Shown here piece by piece: positions 61,004 through 64,000 of a stretch of DNA of 64,000 bases. The notes beneath the pieces are model-generated. The model did not search any database. It saw only the letters and a list, made by a program, of their open reading frames with translations, and was not told the origin of the DNA. A program made the translations under genes and the position numbers. The first letter of the stretch is position 1, and the number at the start of each line of letters is the position of its first letter. Source of the DNA: Streptomyces ferrugineus (GTDB taxonomy: Bacteria > Actinomycetota > Actinomycetes > Streptomycetales > Streptomycetaceae); contig NZ_CP063373.1 in assembly GCF_015160855.1 (NCBI RefSeq), positions 2,046,001-2,110,000 of the forward strand, given 5' to 3'.

Positions 61004-61423
61004 ATGTCGATCCAGCAGAGCGACGTCCTGTACACCGCCGTCGCGACCGCCGAGAACGGCCGCGACGGCCGGGTCGCCACCGACGACGGCAAGCTCGACG
61101 TCGTGGTGAACCCGCCCAAGGAGATGGGTGGCAGCGGCGCCGGCACCAACCCGGAGCAACTGTTCGCGGCCGGGTACAGCGCCTGCTTCCAGGGCGCCCT
61201 GGGAGTCGTCGCCCGCCAGGAGAACGCCGACATCGCCGGCTCGACCGTCACCGCGAAGGTCGGCATCGGCAAGAACGGCGACGGATTCGGGATCATCGTC
61301 GAGATCTCGGCACACATCCCGAACGTCGACGCCGCGACCGCCGGTGCCCTCCTGGAGAAGGCCCACCAGGTCTGCCCGTACTCCAAGGCGACCCGGGGGA
61401 ACATCAGCGTGACGTTGGTCTGA
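61004..61423 (+). CDS. ohr: Ohr organic hydroperoxide reductase (OsmC family)
   Basis: 139 residues from ATG 61004 with GAGGAGGAGA upstream. Both redox Cys are present: peroxidatic in AAGYSACFQGALGVVA and resolving in AHQVCPYSKATRGNISV. The start VLYTAVATAENGRDGRVATD is typical of Ohr rather than OsmC. It reduces organic hydroperoxides using lipoylated or thiol donors. A strong terminator follows the stop. Confidence 0.94.
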   Translation: MSIQQSDVLYTAVATAENGRDGRVATDDGKLDVVVNPPKEMGGSGAGTNPEQLFAAGYSACFQGALGVVARQENADIAGSTVTAKVGIGKNGDGFGIIVEISAHIPNVDAATAGALLEKAHQVCPYSKATRGNISVTLV

Positions 61424-61502
61424 CACCGTTCGTTGTACGACGGAGGCCGCGCCCTTGGACGTGGGGTGCGGCCTCACCCCGAGCCGCCGGTACTTTCAAC
61501 AC

Positions 61503-61539
61503 AGAGGGCGGGAGTCAGTCTCGCTGACTCCCGCCCTCT
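61503..61539. terminator. Bidirectional terminator after ohr
   Basis: AGAGGGCGGGAGTCAG pairs perfectly with CTGACTCCCGCCCTCT (16 bp, 5-base loop), followed by TT. It sits between convergent genes. Confidence 0.9.
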
Positions 61540-61576
61540 TGCTCACCGACTACCGGACCGGCTTCCGTCGTCCGGA

Positions 61577-61990
61577 CTAGGCGACCACATCAGCGTAGGC
61601 GCCGCAGGTGTCCACGTAGATGGTTCCATCGTCCGTGAGGCAGACGTGGAAGTGGACCACAGCCCCCTCGGGGAACGACTTGTTCCAGGTCTTGTAGCTG
61701 GTGCTGTAACCGCTGGTGTTCCACAGCTGGCCTCCCCCGGAGCCCCCGCTGGTGATCGACCACTCCAGCACTACCCCTCTGCCGTCCTTCCGGTTGTCCC
61801 GCACGCCGAATATCTCGCCGTCCGGCTGGAAGTAGCCACTGCCGTCATTCGCCCTGGGGCCCCAGTGGGCCGCCTTGGTCCACGCGTACGCCTTGTCGGC
61901 GGCCGCGGCGGGCGAGGCGGACGCAACGCCGAGCATGCCCAGCGCTACCGCGGACACGCCAAGGGCCTTCCGAAAACTCGCAGCCAGCAA
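61577..61990 (-). CDS. Small secreted protein of unknown function
   Basis: 137 residues from TTG 61990, preceded by GAGGAGG with a rather short 4-base spacing. A Sec signal peptide (FRKALGVSAVALGMLGVASA, cleavage near PAAA-ADK) precedes a compact domain with Trp/Tyr-rich beta strands (YFQPDGEIFGVRDNRKDGRG, WNTSGYSTSYKTWNKSFPEG) and one Cys pair (FHVCLTDDG, VDTCGAYAD). I do not recognise the family. Its start lies inside the 3' end of the carboxypeptidase frame. Confidence 0.7.
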   Translation of the reverse strand: MLAASFRKALGVSAVALGMLGVASASPAAAADKAYAWTKAAHWGPRANDGSGYFQPDGEIFGVRDNRKDGRGVVLEWSITSGGSGGGQLWNTSGYSTSYKTWNKSFPEGAVVHFHVCLTDDGTIYVDTCGAYADVVA

Positions 61991-64000
61991 TGTTCCTCCT
62001 CAGTCACGACATTCTCTGAAGTGCATCCCACATCACCGTCACCTCCGGGGCAAGCGGTTTCTGGAGGTGCGGTGGTGTGTGCCATGGCGAGCAACGCCCT
62101 TGCCATCTGGGCGAATTCACCCTTGGGGTGGTCTCGGAAGAGCGGCTCGGTGCCGAACAGAACCGCCTGCGGACCGCTCACCACCGAGGCCCGCCCCGCC
62201 GCGTCCGAGGGCCCTCCCGAGCCGTCCTCCGCCGGCCGCCAGTGCCCGGAGACGAGCGGATTCCCGGTCCCGTACGCCTGCTCGACCCGCACGCCCGGAC
62301 CCAGGTCGGTGAACCAAACCGGCGCGTACACGAAGCCGTGCGAGGGGGCACCCCGCATCAGGACACTGCCCGAATTCACCACGCGTACGACACCGTTGGC
62401 GTCCCCGTTGCCCTCGACCGGCTTCACGGCCAGCGGCCCGGCCGCCGAGTTGAGCGCGGCACCGACGGCACCCCGGCCGACCAGTCCGTGCCCGTCGAGG
62501 AAGCCGTCGAGCGCCTTGCGGGCCCCGGCGTCCAGCTCGTCGTGGTCCAGCCCCGCCGACACGAACAGCACGTCCACCGCCGACCAGTCGAACCCGGCGT
62601 TCAGCACCTCCGTCGAGACCGGCGTGACCTCGAAGTTCATCTCCCGCAGCGCCAGCAGCTCGCCCGGTGTGACGGCGGCGGCGACGCGCGTGCGGTGCAG
62701 CGGGGCCGTGCCCTTCGCCTTCGTGGCGCCGAAGACGACGTCGTACGTCCGCGTCGCAGCCACGGCCTTCGCGCGGGCCGACGCCGGGACGATCGCACTC
62801 CCGTCGGCGGCCTGCCGCACCGAAACGCCCTCCCTGAGGAGGGAGTTGAGCGCCGCGATCTCACGCGGGTCGTCCAGCCGCAGCCGCAGGTCGCCGCGCG
62901 GGGCGACATACCCGACCCGGGCGGCGGCCGACACCGGCCACAGCGGGGCGGCGACGAGGCTCCCCCGCGTCACCGGCTCGACGCTCGCGCCCCACAGCCG
63001 CCCCAGACTCCAGCCCGAGATGTCGTACATCACCGACACCCTGTCACTGATGTCCCGTCCGTCGGCGAGCAGCGCGTTGGCCAGCCCGCGCTTGGCCTGG
63101 CGCATGTCGACGACGTACGAGCCCTTCGCATACGTCCGCCCGCCGAGCCGGAAGGAGCGCAGCGCGCGGGTGACGCGGACGTCGTTGGCGAGGAGATGGT
63201 CCACGAGGCGGGCGGCGGCGGTCGCCGAGCGCTGTGCCTCGCGGCCGGCCGGGATGACGTAGGCGCGGGGGAAGTCCGTCGTGTAGACGTCCTCGGGTCC
63301 GATGCCGGGCACGCCCGGGACGGTCTCCCGCGACACCGGCACCTGTGCCGCCCCCGCCGCACCGCGCCGGAAGACCTCGATCTGGTCGGCGACGAGAGAA
63401 GCGCGCCCGGCCTGGACGAAGTCGAGGGTGGCGCGCAGGGCGGCGCCGGCGACGTCGACGTTGACCGCGGCGCGGCGGCGCAGCTCGGCGACGGGCAGGG
63501 TGTCGTAGGCGGAGCCGTTCACCCGCAGCGGGATCTCCACCGTGTGGGCGGCGACGGTGCCGTGGTAGGCCGCGTACTGCGGGGTGAAGATCGGCGGCCA
63601 GTCGTCCCAGCCCTCGTCCTGGTCGCGGAACGGGATCTGCACGGGCTGCACGCCATCCTGTTCCGGCGTGTAGCCGAGGCCGTTGACGGCGGCCTCCATG
63701 CCGAGGGCGTTGGCGTAGGTGTTCTTCAGGAAGAGGTCGTACTCGTAGTTCTCGCCGTGCGGGGGAGTGGTGGGCTCGATGAGGGTGCCGTTGACATAGC
63801 CGTGCACATCGAGCATCACGGCCGGCTGTTTGGCGACCATGATCTGCCGCATCGCCCGCACCTCGGGCTGCGAGGCGGTGACGAAGTCCCGGTTCATGTC
63901 GAAGCCGCCCGCATTCGCGCGGGTTCCGGCGATACGGCCGTCCGGGTTGGCGGTGATGTTGAAGTACAGGCGGCTGTGGGCGAGGAGGTCGCGCGTCCTG
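61945..64000 (-). CDS. M14 zinc carboxypeptidase, N-terminus beyond window edge
   Basis: The frame enters from the right edge and ends at 61945, about 685 codons shown. The edge sequence LYFNITANPDGRIAGTRANA and FDMNRDF is the M14 substrate-binding block. VMLDVHGYVNGTLIEP supplies a zinc His, and HTVEIPLRV the catalytic Glu; the first zinc motif must lie outside the window. After about 200 residues of peptidase the protein continues with a long glutamine-amidotransferase-like or beta-rich region (YDVVFGATKAKG, VDVLFVSAGLDHDELDAG, GVRVEQAYGTGNPLVSGHW). It is presumably secreted. The last 35 residues (ACPGGDGDVGCTSENV...) look non-native, overlap the next gene and may reflect a lost stop or 3' frameshift. 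Confidence 0.82.
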   Translation of the reverse strand, partial: RTRDLLAHSRLYFNITANPDGRIAGTRANAGGFDMNRDFVTASQPEVRAMRQIMVAKQPAVMLDVHGYVNGTLIEPTTPPHGENYEYDLFLKNTYANALGMEAAVNGLGYTPEQDGVQPVQIPFRDQDEGWDDWPPIFTPQYAAYHGTVAAHTVEIPLRVNGSAYDTLPVAELRRRAAVNVDVAGAALRATLDFVQAGRASLVADQIEVFRRGAAGAAQVPVSRETVPGVPGIGPEDVYTTDFPRAYVIPAGREAQRSATAAARLVDHLLANDVRVTRALRSFRLGGRTYAKGSYVVDMRQAKRGLANALLADGRDISDRVSVMYDISGWSLGRLWGASVEPVTRGSLVAAPLWPVSAAARVGYVAPRGDLRLRLDDPREIAALNSLLREGVSVRQAADGSAIVPASARAKAVAATRTYDVVFGATKAKGTAPLHRTRVAAAVTPGELLALREMNFEVTPVSTEVLNAGFDWSAVDVLFVSAGLDHDELDAGARKALDGFLDGHGLVGRGAVGAALNSAAGPLAVKPVEGNGDANGVVRVVNSGSVLMRGAPSHGFVYAPVWFTDLGPGVRVEQAYGTGNPLVSGHWRPAEDGSGGPSDAAGRASVVSGPQAVLFGTEPLFRDHPKGEFAQMARALLAMAHTTAPPETACPGGDGDVGCTSENVVTEEEHCWLRVFGRPLACPR

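Overview
The window is chromosomal DNA from a high-GC actinomycete, almost certainly a Streptomyces. The evidence is the very GC-rich third codon positions, frequent GTG starts, ATGA/GTGA stop-start overlaps, the Streptomyces intergenic repeat at 3530-3563, and typical families: DUF397/XRE/ATPase triad, a SCO2400-type protein, MAB_1171c-type membrane proteins, DUF4360 and DUF3068. No rRNA, tRNA, CRISPR array, insertion sequence or prophage was seen. All assignments come from reading the sequence; no database search was run.

Layout. 1-6.3 kb: a cell-envelope glycan locus (AftD-like DUF3367 arabinosyltransferase cut by the left edge, methyltransferase, GT4 glycosyltransferase, DUF3068 protein). 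6.3-12.7 kb: regulators (PucR, LysR, IclR), a decayed metalloprotease, a dehydrogenase with an NTF2-like tail, and an SMP-30 lactonase. 12.8-20.1 kb: two adjacent cassettes of XRE regulator, HExxH protease-like protein, MAB_1171c-type membrane proteins and an FAD oxidoreductase. 20.2-25.1 kb: an arabino-oligosaccharide ABC importer with a GH51 arabinofuranosidase. 26.1-30.3 kb: a winged-helix regulator coupled to a trypsin-NACHT-repeat protein resembling bacterial NLR-type immune proteins, followed by a DUF397/XRE/ATPase triad. 31.8-36.3 kb: a compact operon read here as an undescribed RiPP pathway: M3 peptidase, a 19-residue peptide gene, a 17-bp perfect hairpin, a PqqD-like-domain/ThiF adenylating enzyme related to MccB/PaaA, and an MFS exporter. 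36.4-38.8 kb: two secreted GH43 enzymes. 38.9-43.7 kb: an Hsp70-like protein coupled to a KAP-type P-loop NTPase, and a PLP aminotransferase with a long Pro/Ala tail. 43.8-59.3 kb: sugar catabolism (mutarotase, XylFGH-like transporter, U32-like TIM-barrel protein, dehydrogenase, enolase-superfamily dehydratase, LacI regulator, YtfQRT-YjfF-like transporter). 59.4-61.4 kb: MarR regulator, zinc-free oxidoreductase and Ohr. 61.5-64 kb: a small secreted protein and an M14 carboxypeptidase cut by the right edge.

How the parts fit. The sugar genes make a plausible arabinan/pentose or galactose programme: secreted GH43 enzymes cut arabinan, the 20.4-kb importer takes up oligomers, GH51 releases arabinose inside the cell, and mutarotase, lactonase, dehydratase and dehydrogenase resemble an oxidative monosaccharide route. 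An 18-bp palindrome of form TGTTCGAnATnTCGAACA, or clear variants, precedes six of these transcription units, including the iclR gene itself. This suggests one local regulon, probably controlled by that IclR protein. The two arabinan transcription units also share the same promoter layout, TTGACn-17-TACGGT, followed by 10 further identical bases.
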